In this document: piece after piece, positions 6,899-15,969 of the stretch | How positions within the stretch are numbered: position 1 is the stretch's first letter | Layout: each line of letters opens with the position of its first letter | Assembly: GCA_025454255.1 (NCBI GenBank) | Contig: JALOOU010000025.1 | Coordinates: 1-33,726 of the forward strand | Direction: 5' to 3' | From: Desulfobacterales bacterium | GTDB lineage: Bacteria > Desulfobacterota > Desulfobacteria > Desulfobacterales > SpSt-501 | DNA: 33,726 bases | Program-made: the position numbers and the translations under genes | The notes under the pieces: model-generated | Told to the model about the DNA's origin: nothing | Database searches by the model: none | Seen by the model: only the letters and a program-made list of their open reading frames with translations

Positions 6899-8158
6899 AT
6901 GAACGCCGCATCCAACCGGGGAAAAACACTGGGAATCAACGGCCTGGGCCGGATAGGCAAGCTGACGCTGTGGCACCATGTGGGGCGGAAGTCCTTCGGC
7001 GAGATCGTGGTGAATCTCGGCCGGCCGGCCGGCCGATCGCTGGCCGATCTGGCCCACTACGTCGAGAGGGATTCAACCTACGGCCGTCTGCAGGGCTACC
7101 TCTACGGCCACCGGGCGCAGCCCGTCATCACCGACATCGACGAGGCGCGCGGCCGGATGCTGATCGACGGGGTGGCCGTCACCTTCCTGCGCACGCAGCG
7201 CGACCCGGCCCGGATCGGCTGGGGAGAGCACGGCGTCCGGCTCGTAGTGGACACCACCGGGCGCTTTCTCGACCCCACGGCAGCCGCGGACGCCCCCAGC
7301 GGCTCGCTGCGCGGCCACCTGGCCTGCGGAGCCGAAAAGGTAGTGGTATCGGCCCCCTTCAAGGTCAAGGACAAGACCGGCGCCCTGCCGGCCGATGCGG
7401 TGACCACCGTCATGGGGGTGAACGGGAACGACTACGACCCCAAGCGCCACCGGGTGGTGTCCGCCGCCTCCTGCACCACCACTTGCCTGGCGCACATGAT
7501 GCGGCCGCTGATCATGGCCTTCGGCGCCCGGCGGATCCTCTCGGCCTCCATGGCCACGGTGCACGCCGCCACCAGTTCCCAGGAGGTGCTGGACCGGTTG
7601 CCCGAGGCCGGAAAAACGGACCTGCGCAAAAGCCGCAGCATCCTCAACAACATCATCCTGACCAGCACCGGAGCGGCCAACGCCTTGCGCCTGGTCATCC
7701 CCGCGATGAAGGAGATCCCCTTCATCGCCGAGTCGGTGCGGATACCCGCCAGCACCGGTTCGCTGATCATCCTGGTGGTCAACCTGCAGGAGGAGCCCGC
7801 CGGACCGAGAATCGATCGCAGGACGATCAACGCCCTCTATCAACAGGCGGCGGCCGACGGCCCGGAGGGGTACCTGATTTACACGGAAGAGCAGAACGTG
7901 TCGGCGGACATCGTCGGCATGCCGCGCGCCGCGGCCATCATCGAGGGCCACGAGACCCACACCCGGACGGCGGAGGCGTTCGTGGACCTCGCCAAGGTCC
8001 CCGGGGTCGACGGCCGGCTGATCGCCGCGTGCGAAAATCCGGTCCTGCGCATCCCCGTCACGCAAGCGGTCATCTACGGCTGGTACGACAACGAAAAGGC
8101 CGGCTACGTCCACATGCTGGGCGACCGCACGGTGTCGGTCGCAGACAGCCTGGCATGA
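6899..8158 (+). CDS. Divergent glyceraldehyde-3-phosphate dehydrogenase-like protein
   Basis: 419 residues against about 335 for ordinary GAPDH. It has the Rossmann start GINGLGRIGKL, the active site AASCTTTCLAHM with nucleophile Cys192, the base His222 in TVHAATSSQ, STGAANAL, and WYDNE near the C-terminus. The acyl-transfer machinery therefore looks intact. Extra segments lie in the N-terminal domain and before WYDNE. The usual NDP after the second strand, whose Asp binds the NAD ribose, is replaced by an RPAGRS stretch, so cofactor use may differ. A strong AAGGAGG lies eight bases before the ATG. It is probably co-transcribed with the PPDK-like gene. It could be a catalytically active NADP-type enzyme or a specialised paralogue. 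Confidence 0.85.
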   Translation: MNAASNRGKTLGINGLGRIGKLTLWHHVGRKSFGEIVVNLGRPAGRSLADLAHYVERDSTYGRLQGYLYGHRAQPVITDIDEARGRMLIDGVAVTFLRTQRDPARIGWGEHGVRLVVDTTGRFLDPTAAADAPSGSLRGHLACGAEKVVVSAPFKVKDKTGALPADAVTTVMGVNGNDYDPKRHRVVSAASCTTTCLAHMMRPLIMAFGARRILSASMATVHAATSSQEVLDRLPEAGKTDLRKSRSILNNIILTSTGAANALRLVIPAMKEIPFIAESVRIPASTGSLIILVVNLQEEPAGPRIDRRTINALYQQAAADGPEGYLIYTEEQNVSADIVGMPRAAAIIEGHETHTRTAEAFVDLAKVPGVDGRLIAACENPVLRIPVTQAVIYGWYDNEKAGYVHMLGDRTVSVADSLA

Positions 8159-8179
8159 GGCCGCGCCGGGCCACAGGCC

Positions 8180-8476
8180 TCATGCCGTAAACCCGTAATG
8201 ATACCGTTCGTAGATCGTCTCGCCTCCCAGCAGCTGGTCGATGCGGTCCTGGACCTCCTTGCGCTCCTTCGTCTGGATCCAGCGCTCCCACTCCTGGGCC
8301 GACTGCCAGGTGCTGATGATCAGGAACTCCTCCGGGTCGTCCATGCTGCGCAGGGTCTCGCCTGAAATGTAGCCCAGCTGCGCCGTCGCCAGAATCCGCA
8401 TCTGGCGGAACAGGGTGATGATCTCCTTGGCTTTGGCGGCGGGGACACGCCGTTTGATCAAAATTTTAACCGCCAT
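8180..8476 (-). CDS. Small ABM-domain (antibiotic biosynthesis monooxygenase-like) protein
   Basis: A 98-residue ferredoxin-like-fold protein with the ABM pattern: a first strand AVKILIKRRVP, a helix with EIITLFRQMR, then GYISGETLRSMDDPEEFLIISTWQSAQEWERW, and a final helix. These small dimers include cofactor-free monooxygenases and heme-degrading enzymes, but many members are unassigned. No specific substrate can be named here. AGGAGG stands seven bases before the ATG. The gene is convergent with the GAPDH-like gene (21 bp apart) and lies downstream of rsmA. Confidence 0.8.
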   Translation of the reverse strand: MAVKILIKRRVPAAKAKEIITLFRQMRILATAQLGYISGETLRSMDDPEEFLIISTWQSAQEWERWIQTKERKEVQDRIDQLLGGETIYERYHYGFTA

Positions 8477-8543
8477 GGGAGCCTCCTTTCGCGTCGGCAG
8501 AGGTTCACTTGAGATCTATCTTTAGCGCGGCCATCGGCCGGGG

Positions 8544-9431
8544 TCAAGGTGCGCTGTCTTCCGCCCCGCCCCGCTCCTCTATGCGACAGCCCCTCAGGCT
8601 GATTTCCAGCCGGACGAACTCTGCCGGCGTTATCGTCTCGGCGCGCCGCGATGGGTCGATTCCCGCCTGCAACAGGGCTTGCTGGAGCGCCGCAGACGAC
8701 AAACCGAGCGCCGATCCGGCCAGGGCGTTTTTAAGGGTCTTGCGGCGTTGGCCGAAGGCGGCCGTGATCAGCCGGGCCAGGCGGGCCTCGTCGTGCGCCG
8801 GAAAGTCCGGCTGAACGCCGCTGAAGACGATCTCCAGAACTTCCGCGTCCACTTTGGGGGGTGGGTAAAAACGGCTGGCTTTCACTTCGGCCAGCCGTCG
8901 CACGGATGCGCAGTAAGTCAGCAGGGCCGTGATCCGGCCATAGTTCCGCCCGCCGGGGGCGGCGGTCAGCCGCTGCGCGAGCTCCCGCTGGAACATCAGC
9001 ACGGCCCGGCGGATGTGCCGCCGGGCGTCCATCAGTCGGATCACGATCTGGGATGAGATGTTGTAGGGCAGATTGCCGAAGACGGTGAGCGATCCGCCCA
9101 CGCGGCGGGCGAGTGCCGCGAGGTCCAGCTCCAGCGCGTCCATCGCGATGATGCGCACGTTGCCGACGCCGCCGGCCGCCAACTCCGCGCTGAGCAGCGG
9201 CACGAGGTGGGGGTCCCGCTCCACCGCGATGACGCTGCGGGCGGCCCGTGCCAGGGGGATGGTCAAAGCGCCCAGCCCCGGCCCGATCTCGAGGATAATC
9301 TCGTCGGCGGACACGCCGGCGCGCGCAACGATCAGCTCCGCCACGGCGGGCTGCGCCAGAAAATTTTGGCCCAGCTGCCTGCGCGGGCGCAGCCGGTGTC
9401 CGGCGAGCAACGATCGGGGCGAGGCGGCCAT
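8544..9431 (-). CDS. rsmA: 16S rRNA (adenine1518/1519-N6)-dimethyltransferase RsmA (KsgA)
   Basis: RsmA dimethylates two adjacent adenines in helix 45 of 16S rRNA during late 30S assembly. The 295-residue product has the family N-terminus RPRRQLGQNFL, SAM motif I EIGPGLGALT (residues 48-57), an acidic residue in AVERD after the second strand, MDALELDL, and the catalytic NLPYNISS (120-127). The C-terminal RNA-binding domain carries the usual RRKTLKNAL. The length is typical. No strong ribosome site precedes the ATG at 9431. It is divergent from the small winged-helix gene at 9581. Confidence 0.96.
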   Translation of the reverse strand: MAASPRSLLAGHRLRPRRQLGQNFLAQPAVAELIVARAGVSADEIILEIGPGLGALTIPLARAARSVIAVERDPHLVPLLSAELAAGGVGNVRIIAMDALELDLAALARRVGGSLTVFGNLPYNISSQIVIRLMDARRHIRRAVLMFQRELAQRLTAAPGGRNYGRITALLTYCASVRRLAEVKASRFYPPPKVDAEVLEIVFSGVQPDFPAHDEARLARLITAAFGQRRKTLKNALAGSALGLSSAALQQALLQAGIDPSRRAETITPAEFVRLEISLRGCRIEERGGAEDSAP

Positions 9432-9508
9432 GATGGTTAACCATAGCAGGAATCCAGCGGTCGATCAAAATCCTTTTCACCTGCTAGCACTTGCAGCTCA
9501 GGAGATAC

Positions 9509-9532
9509 TTGACTTTCATTTAGTACTTGATT
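9509..9532 (+). promoter_or_regulatory. AT-rich promoter region with two TACTTGA repeats
   Basis: The only AT-rich stretch in the 149-bp gap between divergent rsmA and the gene at 9581 contains TTGACT (9509-9514) and TAGCTT 17 bases later. The heptamer TACTTGA occurs twice in tandem (near 9507 and 9523). It is a plausible promoter for the rightward genes. The repeated heptamer might be an operator half-site pair, but that is a guess. Confidence 0.3.
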
Positions 9533-9580
9533 AGCTTCCCGGATACTGATTTTACTTCACCCGATGACAGGAGGCGGCGC

Positions 9581-9937
9581 ATGGTCCGGAAAAAAGGAAA
9601 ATCGGTCAGCTTCGACGCCATGGTCAAGTTTTTTCTGCACACCTACGACATCCCCACCAAACGGGATGTCGACAAGCTTCTGGCCCGCCTGGACCGCCTG
9701 GAGGGTCTGCTCAGCGCGGGGGCCTCGGCGGGCCGCAGCCGGCCGGTGCGCCGCAGCCGCGAAGCCGCCGCCGATGTGGTGCTGGGCGTGATCCGGCGCT
9801 CCAAGCAGGGGCTGAAGTTCGCCGACATCCAGAGCAAAACCGGGTTCGCCGAAAAAAAAGTGCGCAACATCATTTTCCGGTTGAACAAGCTGCAGAAAAT
9901 CAAGCGGCACAGCCGGGGCGTCTACGTCGTGGTCTGA
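9581..9937 (+). CDS. Small basic protein with C-terminal winged-helix-like domain
   Basis: 118 residues if started at the ATG at 9581, which has GGAGG six bases upstream. An in-frame ATG at 9527 lacks such a site. The N-terminal part (about 10-42) has KFFLHTYDIPTKRDVDKLLARLDRLEGLL, a predicted amphipathic or coiled-coil helix. A Ser/Arg/Ala-rich linker follows. The last ~55 residues (VVLGVIRRSKQGLKFADIQS to the end) look like a winged helix-turn-helix, with a helix pair and a terminal RGVYVVV hairpin. It is probably a nucleic-acid-binding regulator or structural protein. The target is unknown. It lies 25 bp before the M16C protease gene. Confidence 0.6.
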   Translation: MVRKKGKSVSFDAMVKFFLHTYDIPTKRDVDKLLARLDRLEGLLSAGASAGRSRPVRRSREAAADVVLGVIRRSKQGLKFADIQSKTGFAEKKVRNIIFRLNKLQKIKRHSRGVYVVV

Positions 9938-9962
9938 AGCGGCGGGGACGCTGCATCCTGAC

Positions 9963-12926
9963 ATGAGTTCCTCTCGCACCCACCCCTCCCCCGGCCTGAA
10001 GGCGGGCGACCGCGTCGGCGGCTACCGCGTGCTGCGGGTCGAACCTCTGCCGGAGATCCACGCCACGGCGGTCGTGTTGGACCACCCGGAGAGCGGGGCG
10101 CGGCACCTGCACCTCAGCCGGCCCGACGCCGAGAACACCTTCGGCGTCGCCTTCCGCACCGTGCCCCAGGATTCCTCCGGGGTCGCCCACATCCTCGAGC
10201 ACACGGTGCTCTGCGGCTCTGAGCGGTTCGCGGTGCGCGACCCCTTCTTCTCCATGCTCAAGCGCAGCCTGAGCACGTTCATGAACGCCTTTACCGCATC
10301 CGACTGGACGATGTATCCGTTCTCCACCCGGAACCGTAAAGACTTCTACAATCTCATGGACGTCTACCTGGATGCCGCTTTTTTCCCCCGCCTGGAGGAG
10401 CTCAGCTTCAAGCAGGAGGGGCACCGGCTGGAACTCGTCGGCGATGGCCGGCTCGAATACAAGGGGGTGGTCTTCAACGAGATGAAGGGGGCGATGTCCT
10501 CCCCCGACCAGGTCATGGTGCGCTCGATCATGAAGGCGCTCTACCCCGACACCACCTACTCCCACAACTCCGGCGGGGATCCGGCCGACATCCCCGCGCT
10601 CACCTATGCGCAGCTGAAGGCGTTCCACCGCCGCCATTACCACCCTTCCAACGCCTATTTCTACACCTACGGCGATCTGCCCCTGGAAGACCACCTGGCC
10701 TTCATCGGGCGCACCGCATTGGCCCGCTTTCAGGCAGCGGAGCCGCCCCCGGCCGTGCCGTCGCAGCCGCGCTGGAGGCAACCGGCCGCGGCCCGTTTTT
10801 CCTACCCCTTCGCCAAGGGCGAAGACCCGAGCCGCAAGCATCAGGTGTGCATCGCTTGGCTGGCCCCGGACATCCGCGATACCCGCGAGGTGTTGTCCAT
10901 GGCGCTGCTCGAGCAGATCCTCCTGGGCAACTCCGCCTCGCCGCTGCGGAAAGCCCTGATCGAATCGGGTTTAGGCTCGGCGCTGAGCGACGGCAGCGGC
11001 TACGATGCCGAAAATCGAGACACGCTCTTCGCTGCCGGGCTGAAGGACGTGGCGGCGGAGGCCGCCGACCGGATCGAGACCCTCATTTTCGACATCCTGA
11101 CATCGCTCGCCGAGCGCGGCATCGACCGGGAAATGATCGAATCGGCGATCCACCAGCTCGAATTCCACCGCAAGGAGATCACCAACACGCCCTATCCCTA
11201 CGGGATCAAGCTGCTGGTGGCGCTGGCTGCGACCTGGATCCACGAGGGCGACCCGATTCGGGTGCTGAAGCTCGACAGCGATCTCGCGGCCATCCGGGCC
11301 CAGGCGGCAGCGGGGCCCTACTTCGAACGCCAGATCGAACGCCACCTGCTCGAAAATGCGCACCGCGTGCGTCTGACGCTCGCGCCCGATCCGGAACTGG
11401 CCGATCAACGGGAGGCCCGCGAGCAAAACCAACTGCTGAAGATGCGCTCGACCCTGTCGCCGGAGGAGATCGACCGGCTGCAGCGGGATGCGCAGGCCCT
11501 GCGGCGCCTGCAGGAGACCGCGGAGAATGTCGTCTGCCTGCCGACGTTGGAGCGCGAGGATATCCCACCGGAGGTGGAGATCATCGCGCCCGTCGCCCAC
11601 GAGCCGGACCCCGCGACGCTGCTCTACGATCAGGCGACCTCCGGGATCGTCTACGTCGCCGCGGCGGCCGGAGCCGGGCGCCTGCCGGAGGAGTTGAAAG
11701 CGCTCGCGCCGTTTTTCTGCTACGCGTTTTCGCGGACCGGCACCCGGCTGCGGGACTACGCCGCGATGGCGCGCCGGATCGATGCGGTGACGGGCGGCAT
11801 CGGACTCTCCGCTCACCCGCGCACCGGTTTCGACGGCAACGGGGGCTGCATCCCCCTCCTCGCCCTGAACGCCAAGTGCCTGCGGCGCAACCTCGACCCG
11901 ATGGTCGGAATTCTCTCGGAGCTGCTTGAGGCGTACGACTTCTCCGATCTATCGCGGCTCAAGAGCCTGCTGCTCGAATACCGCTCGGGGCTCGAATCCA
12001 TGGTGGTCCACAACGGGCACCGGCTGGCCATGTCGCTGGCCGCGCGCCATTTTTCGGCCACGCGTTCGTTGAGCGAGCGCTGGAGCGGGATCCACCACCT
12101 GGTGGCGATGAAACGCCTCACGGAAGAGGGGCTGGAGGAGCGGCTGGCCGAGGTGGCCGCGCGGCTCACCGACATCGGCCGGCATCTCTGGCTGCAGGCC
12201 AATTTTCGCGCCGCGGTGATCGGGGAGCCCGATGCCCTGCCGGAGGCCCGCGGCCTCATGGCCGGGCTGTTTGCCGGGTTGCCCGCCGGCGGAGGGGAGG
12301 GGTTCGGCTATCGCGGAGGACCGGCGGCCCCGATCCGCACCCGGGAAGGGTGGAGCACGGCCACGGCCGTCAACTTCGTTGCGGCGGCATTTCCCGCCGT
12401 GCGGTTGCCGCACGCGGACGCGCCGGCGCTGGCCGTGATCGCCAAGATGCTGCGCTCGCTCTACCTGCACCGGGAGATCCGCGAAAAGGGCGGGGCTTAC
12501 GGCGGCTTTGCCGCCTACGATCCCGAAGACGGGGTGTTCAGCCTGGCCTCCTATCGCGACCCGCAGCTGGCCGCGACCCTGGATGTGTTCGCGCGCGCCG
12601 GGGAGTTCATCGCCTCGGGCGCCTTCGACGACACCGACGTCAAGGAGGCCATCCTGCAGGTCTGCGCGGAGATGGACAAGCCGGACCCCCCCGGCCCGGC
12701 GGCGCGCAAGGCGTTCTACCGGCAGATCGTCCGGCTGTCGGACGATCTGCGGCTGCGCTTCAAGCAGCGGCTGATCGGCCTGAGCCGCTCCGAGGTGCGC
12801 GGGGCGGCAGAGGCCTATTTCAGCCAGGGGCTGGCGGGCAGCTCCGTTGCGGTCATCTCCAGCGAGGCGGCCTTGCGCGAGGCCAATGCCAAGCTCAAAG
12901 AGCCCCTGGAGCTGCACAAAATTTAG
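9963..12926 (+). CDS. M16C-family zinc metalloprotease (PreP/Cym1-type)
   Basis: A 987-residue inverzincin. The inverted zinc motif is HILEH (His76, Glu79, His80), and the third ligand is Glu173 in GVVFNEMKGAM. The family hallmarks SFMNAFTASDWTMYPFST and FYTYGDL are also present. Length and four-domain layout match presequence proteases, which enclose and degrade unstructured peptides up to about 65 residues in organelles. The bacterial relatives are thought to be cytoplasmic peptide scavengers. No signal peptide is visible, so cytoplasmic action is likely. It is probably co-transcribed with the upstream winged-helix gene and convergent with panB. Confidence 0.93.
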   Translation: MSSSRTHPSPGLKAGDRVGGYRVLRVEPLPEIHATAVVLDHPESGARHLHLSRPDAENTFGVAFRTVPQDSSGVAHILEHTVLCGSERFAVRDPFFSMLKRSLSTFMNAFTASDWTMYPFSTRNRKDFYNLMDVYLDAAFFPRLEELSFKQEGHRLELVGDGRLEYKGVVFNEMKGAMSSPDQVMVRSIMKALYPDTTYSHNSGGDPADIPALTYAQLKAFHRRHYHPSNAYFYTYGDLPLEDHLAFIGRTALARFQAAEPPPAVPSQPRWRQPAAARFSYPFAKGEDPSRKHQVCIAWLAPDIRDTREVLSMALLEQILLGNSASPLRKALIESGLGSALSDGSGYDAENRDTLFAAGLKDVAAEAADRIETLIFDILTSLAERGIDREMIESAIHQLEFHRKEITNTPYPYGIKLLVALAATWIHEGDPIRVLKLDSDLAAIRAQAAAGPYFERQIERHLLENAHRVRLTLAPDPELADQREAREQNQLLKMRSTLSPEEIDRLQRDAQALRRLQETAENVVCLPTLEREDIPPEVEIIAPVAHEPDPATLLYDQATSGIVYVAAAAGAGRLPEELKALAPFFCYAFSRTGTRLRDYAAMARRIDAVTGGIGLSAHPRTGFDGNGGCIPLLALNAKCLRRNLDPMVGILSELLEAYDFSDLSRLKSLLLEYRSGLESMVVHNGHRLAMSLAARHFSATRSLSERWSGIHHLVAMKRLTEEGLEERLAEVAARLTDIGRHLWLQANFRAAVIGEPDALPEARGLMAGLFAGLPAGGGEGFGYRGGPAAPIRTREGWSTATAVNFVAAAFPAVRLPHADAPALAVIAKMLRSLYLHREIREKGGAYGGFAAYDPEDGVFSLASYRDPQLAATLDVFARAGEFIASGAFDDTDVKEAILQVCAEMDKPDPPGPAARKAFYRQIVRLSDDLRLRFKQRLIGLSRSEVRGAAEAYFSQGLAGSSVAVISSEAALREANAKLKEPLELHKI

Positions 12927-13013
12927 GGTTCCAGGGCTCGAGGGTTCAAGGGTAAAGACAGAAGCAGCGAAGCTGCATCTTGAATCTCGATCGACCCCTC
13001 GGCCCCTTTCGAC

Positions 13014-13862
13014 CTACTTGACCATCTTCTGCAGCTGCTTCAGGGTCTCCGCGGGCATTTTGAAGGAGTGTTCGGGCCCGGGGAATGTCGCCTCCAGCAC
13101 CTCCTTGCGGTACTCCCGCAGCGCCTCGAGAATGATCGGCCGGATTTTCGTGTACTGCTTGACGAACTTGGGAACGAACTTGTCGAAGAGGCCGACCATG
13201 TCGTGGGTGACCAGCACCTGGCCGTCCACATCCGGGCCGGCGCCGATTCCGATGACCGGCACCTTGACCGACCGGGCCACCAGCTGGCCCAGGGGGGCCG
13301 GCACCGCCTCCAGGATGATCGAGAAGGCCCCGGCGGCCTCGAGCGCGCGGGCATCGTCGATGATCTGCTTGGCGGCGGCAGCGTCTTTGCCCTGCATCTT
13401 GAAGCCGCCCAGGGCGCTGGCCGTCTGCGGGGTCAGGCCGATGTGCCCCTGAACCGGGATGCCCGCCCGGACGATCGCCTCGACGGTCGGCGCAAAGGCG
13501 GCGCCCCCCTCCAGCTTGACCACGTCGCAGCCGCCCTCCTTCATCAGGCGGCCGGCGTTGGCGATGGCCTCGCGGATGGAGGTGTTGTAGCTCATGAAGG
13601 GCATGTCGCCCACGACCAGAGCGCTCTTGCAGCCGCGCATGACCGCCTGGATGTGGTGGATCATGTTCTCCATCGTCACGGCCACCGTGCCCTGAAGACC
13701 CATCACCACCATGCCCAGCGAGTCGCCCACCAGGACGATGTCCACCTCGGCCTCGTCGGCCATCAGGCCGAACGGGTAATCGTAGGCGGTCATCATGACC
13801 AGTTTGCGCTTCTCCTCCTTGGCTTTCTGAATGTCCTGAATCGTGACCTTGGCTCGGCTCAT
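13014..13862 (-). CDS. panB: 3-methyl-2-oxobutanoate hydroxymethyltransferase PanB
   Basis: PanB makes ketopantoate from alpha-ketoisovalerate using methylene-tetrahydrofolate, the first committed step of pantothenate and CoA synthesis. The product is 282 residues from MSRAKVT, which has GGAG eight bases upstream. A start 60 bases further out lacks such a site. Typical motifs include MMTAYDYPFG, VLVGDSLGMVVMG, the GDMPFMSY segment, VKLEGG, GHIGLTPQ and GIGAGPDVDGQVLV. These cover the Mg-binding aspartates and substrate pocket of the TIM barrel. It is the last minus-strand gene of this block, 90 bp after the ATPase gene. It may be a separate transcription unit, since its function is unrelated to peptide transport. 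Confidence 0.96.
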   Translation of the reverse strand: MSRAKVTIQDIQKAKEEKRKLVMMTAYDYPFGLMADEAEVDIVLVGDSLGMVVMGLQGTVAVTMENMIHHIQAVMRGCKSALVVGDMPFMSYNTSIREAIANAGRLMKEGGCDVVKLEGGAAFAPTVEAIVRAGIPVQGHIGLTPQTASALGGFKMQGKDAAAAKQIIDDARALEAAGAFSIILEAVPAPLGQLVARSVKVPVIGIGAGPDVDGQVLVTHDMVGLFDKFVPKFVKQYTKIRPIILEALREYRKEVLEATFPGPEHSFKMPAETLKQLQKMVK

Positions 13863-13952
13863 CTGTTCTGCTCCTTTCTTTTGATTTTGATAGCGTGGGC
13901 GCAATATACGTCTGGTTTCCAATCGGCAAAGCGACGATGAGCGGCGTCTGCT

Positions 13953-14969
13953 CTATGCCCCATGCCCCATGCCGCCTTTTGGCTCCAGTCCCTTTCCATC
14001 GTTTAGCCAGCAAGCGACCGCATGCCCCTCGGCCGCTTGGATGAGGGGCGGCGTTTCGACCCGGCAGCGGTCGAGGGCATGGCGGCAGCGCGGGTGAAAG
14101 GCGCAGCCCGCCGGCGGGTCGATCGGGCTGGGGACATCCCCCTCCATGGCGAACCGGCCGCTGCGGCGGCGGGGGTCCGGCAAGGGCACGGCGGCCAGCA
14201 GGGCCTCGGTGTACGGGTGGCGCGGTTCGCGGCTGAAGCGCTGCACCGGCGCGAGTTCGACGATCGCGCCGAGGTACATGACCGCGATGCGCTCGCAGAG
14301 GTGCTGGACCACGCCCAGGTCGTGGGAGATGAAGACGAAGGCGAGGCCGAACTCCTCTCCGAGGTCCTGGAGCAGGTTGATGACCTGGGCCTGGACCGAC
14401 ACGTCCAGGGCGCTGACCGGTTCGTCTGCGACGATGAGCTCCGGGCGGACGCAGAGGGCCCGGGCGATGCCGATGCGCTGGCGCTGGCCGCCGGAGAACT
14501 CGTGGGGGTATTTTCTGAGATCGGATGCGCGCAAGCCGACCTTCTCGAGCAGGGCCGCCGCCGCGCACCGTCGCTCCGCCCGCGGCCGCTGCTCGCCGCC
14601 GGCGCGCAGCGGCTCGGTGACGATCTGCTCCACCGTCATGCGCGGGTCCAGACTGGAGTAGGGGTCCTGGAAGATGATCTGCATGCGCCGCCGCAGGCGT
14701 CCCATGGCCGCGCGGTCGAGCGCCAGGATGTTCTGGCCGTCGAACTCGATGCGCCCCCGGGTCGGCTCCAGGAGCCGCAGAACGAGGCGGCCGACGGTCG
14801 TCTTGCCGCAGCCGGATTCGCCTACGAGGCCGAAGCGCTCCCCGCGCCGGACCGCGAAGGAGACGCCCGCAACGGCCCTGACCCAGGCCGTGGGCCGCGC
14901 GAAGATCCCGCCCCCGAGCGGGAAGTGCTTGGCGAGGTCGATCACCTCGAGCAGCGGGGCTTCAGGCAT
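13953..14969 (-). CDS. Peptide ABC transporter ATPase, DppF/OppF type
   Basis: A 338-residue ATP-binding subunit that couples ATP hydrolysis to import of the peptide bound by the periplasmic protein. Walker A is GESGCGKTT (50-58), the Q-loop is in [12 protein letters not shown], the signature is SGGQRQR (159-165), Walker B is LIVADE (178-183), and the switch His216 is in ISHDLG. The C-terminal oligopeptide-type extension with CAFHPRC is present. It overlaps the preceding ATPase gene by 8 bases, showing tight translational coupling. It pairs with that subunit as the usual DppD/DppF heterodimer. Confidence 0.93.
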   Translation of the reverse strand: MPEAPLLEVIDLAKHFPLGGGIFARPTAWVRAVAGVSFAVRRGERFGLVGESGCGKTTVGRLVLRLLEPTRGRIEFDGQNILALDRAAMGRLRRRMQIIFQDPYSSLDPRMTVEQIVTEPLRAGGEQRPRAERRCAAAALLEKVGLRASDLRKYPHEFSGGQRQRIGIARALCVRPELIVADEPVSALDVSVQAQVINLLQDLGEEFGLAFVFISHDLGVVQHLCERIAVMYLGAIVELAPVQRFSREPRHPYTEALLAAVPLPDPRRRSGRFAMEGDVPSPIDPPAGCAFHPRCRHALDRCRVETPPLIQAAEGHAVACWLNDGKGLEPKGGMGHGA

Positions 14970-15969
14970 CGGTGCGCCTCCGCTCCGGGAATCGGCTCAG
15001 CCAGCAGCGGGCGCGCTGGCCTCCGGCGATGTCGAACAGGCCGGGCGCCTGCTCGCGGCAGCGGCCGAAGGCGTGCGGGCAGCGCCCGGCGAACTTGCAG
15101 CCGACGATGGCCTCCGTGATCGCCGGCACGATGCCGGGGATTTCGCTGAGCCGCCGGCTGCCGCCGTCCGGCCGTCCGGCCGGGTCCGGCATGGATCTCA
15201 GCAGGCCCCGGGTGTAGGGGTGGAAGGGGCGGCCGAAAAGCTCCGACACGACGGCCTCCTCCACCACCTGGCCGGCGTACATCACCACCACCCGGGCGGC
15301 CATCTGGGCGACCACCCCCAGGTTGTGGGTGATCAAGAGCAGCGACATGCCCATCTCCTGCTTCAGCCCCACCATCAACGCGAGGATCTGCGCCTGGATG
15401 GTGACATCCAGCGCGGTGGTCGGCTCGTCGGCGATGAGCAGTTTGGGGCGGCAGACCATCGCCATGGCGATCATGACCCGCTGCCGCATGCCGCCCGAAA
15501 GATGATGGGGGTAGTCCCCCATCCGCCTGCGGGCGTCCGGGATCTTGACCCGTTCGAGCCACTGGGCGGCCTGGTCCAGGGCCTCTTTGCGGTTCAGCCC
15601 GCGGTGGACCATGAGCGGTTCGGCGACCTGGCGGCCGATGGGCAGCACCGGGTTGAGGGAGGTCATCGGCTCCTGAAAGATCATGGCGATGTCCCGGCCG
15701 CGGATTCGACGCAGCGCCTCGGGGGGGCTGCCGATCAGATCGGAGTTCTCAAAGCGGATGGCGCCGGATTCGATCACCCCCGGCGGAGAGGGGACGAGGC
15801 CTAAGATGCTGAGCGCGGTGACGCTTTTGCCGCAGCCCGACTCCCCCACCACCCCCAGGGTCTCGCCCCGCTCGAGGGCGAAGCTCACTCGGTCGACCGC
15901 CCGCGCCTTGCCCTCCGGCGTGTCGAAGCCGACCGAGAGTTCCTCGATGCCGAGCAGGGGCGTGTTCAT
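14962..15969 (-). CDS. Peptide ABC transporter ATPase, DppD/OppD type
   Basis: 335 residues from the ATG at 15969, whose ATGA overlaps the stop codon of the M20 gene by four bases. Walker A is GESGCGKSV (42-50), the Q-loop is in [12 protein letters not shown], the signature is LSGGMRQRV (158-166), Walker B is LLIADE (177-182), and the switch His215 is in ITHNLG. The C-terminal Cys-rich extension ([14 protein letters not shown]) is the oligopeptide-transporter type and in some homologues binds an iron-sulfur cluster. It forms a heterodimer with the next gene's product under the two permeases. The reading frame is open further upstream, but the coupling and domain start favour this ATG. Confidence 0.93.
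   Translation of the reverse strand: MNTPLLGIEELSVGFDTPEGKARAVDRVSFALERGETLGVVGESGCGKSVTALSILGLVPSPPGVIESGAIRFENSDLIGSPPEALRRIRGRDIAMIFQEPMTSLNPVLPIGRQVAEPLMVHRGLNRKEALDQAAQWLERVKIPDARRRMGDYPHHLSGGMRQRVMIAMAMVCRPKLLIADEPTTALDVTIQAQILALMVGLKQEMGMSLLLITHNLGVVAQMAARVVVMYAGQVVEEAVVSELFGRPFHPYTRGLLRSMPDPAGRPDGGSRRLSEIPGIVPAITEAIVGCKFAGRCPHAFGRCREQAPGLFDIAGGQRARCWLSRFPERRRTDA

Noticed and set aside
5108..7057. A 649-codon open frame on the minus strand
   Set aside because: It is antisense to the conserved ATP-grasp and phosphohistidine region and the GAPDH start. The composition (Pro, Arg, Gln, His rich) is typical of a GC-rich shadow frame.
13863..13922. A 20-residue N-terminal extension of PanB
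   Set aside because: The extension is not family-like. The inner ATG at 13862 has a suitable GGAG.
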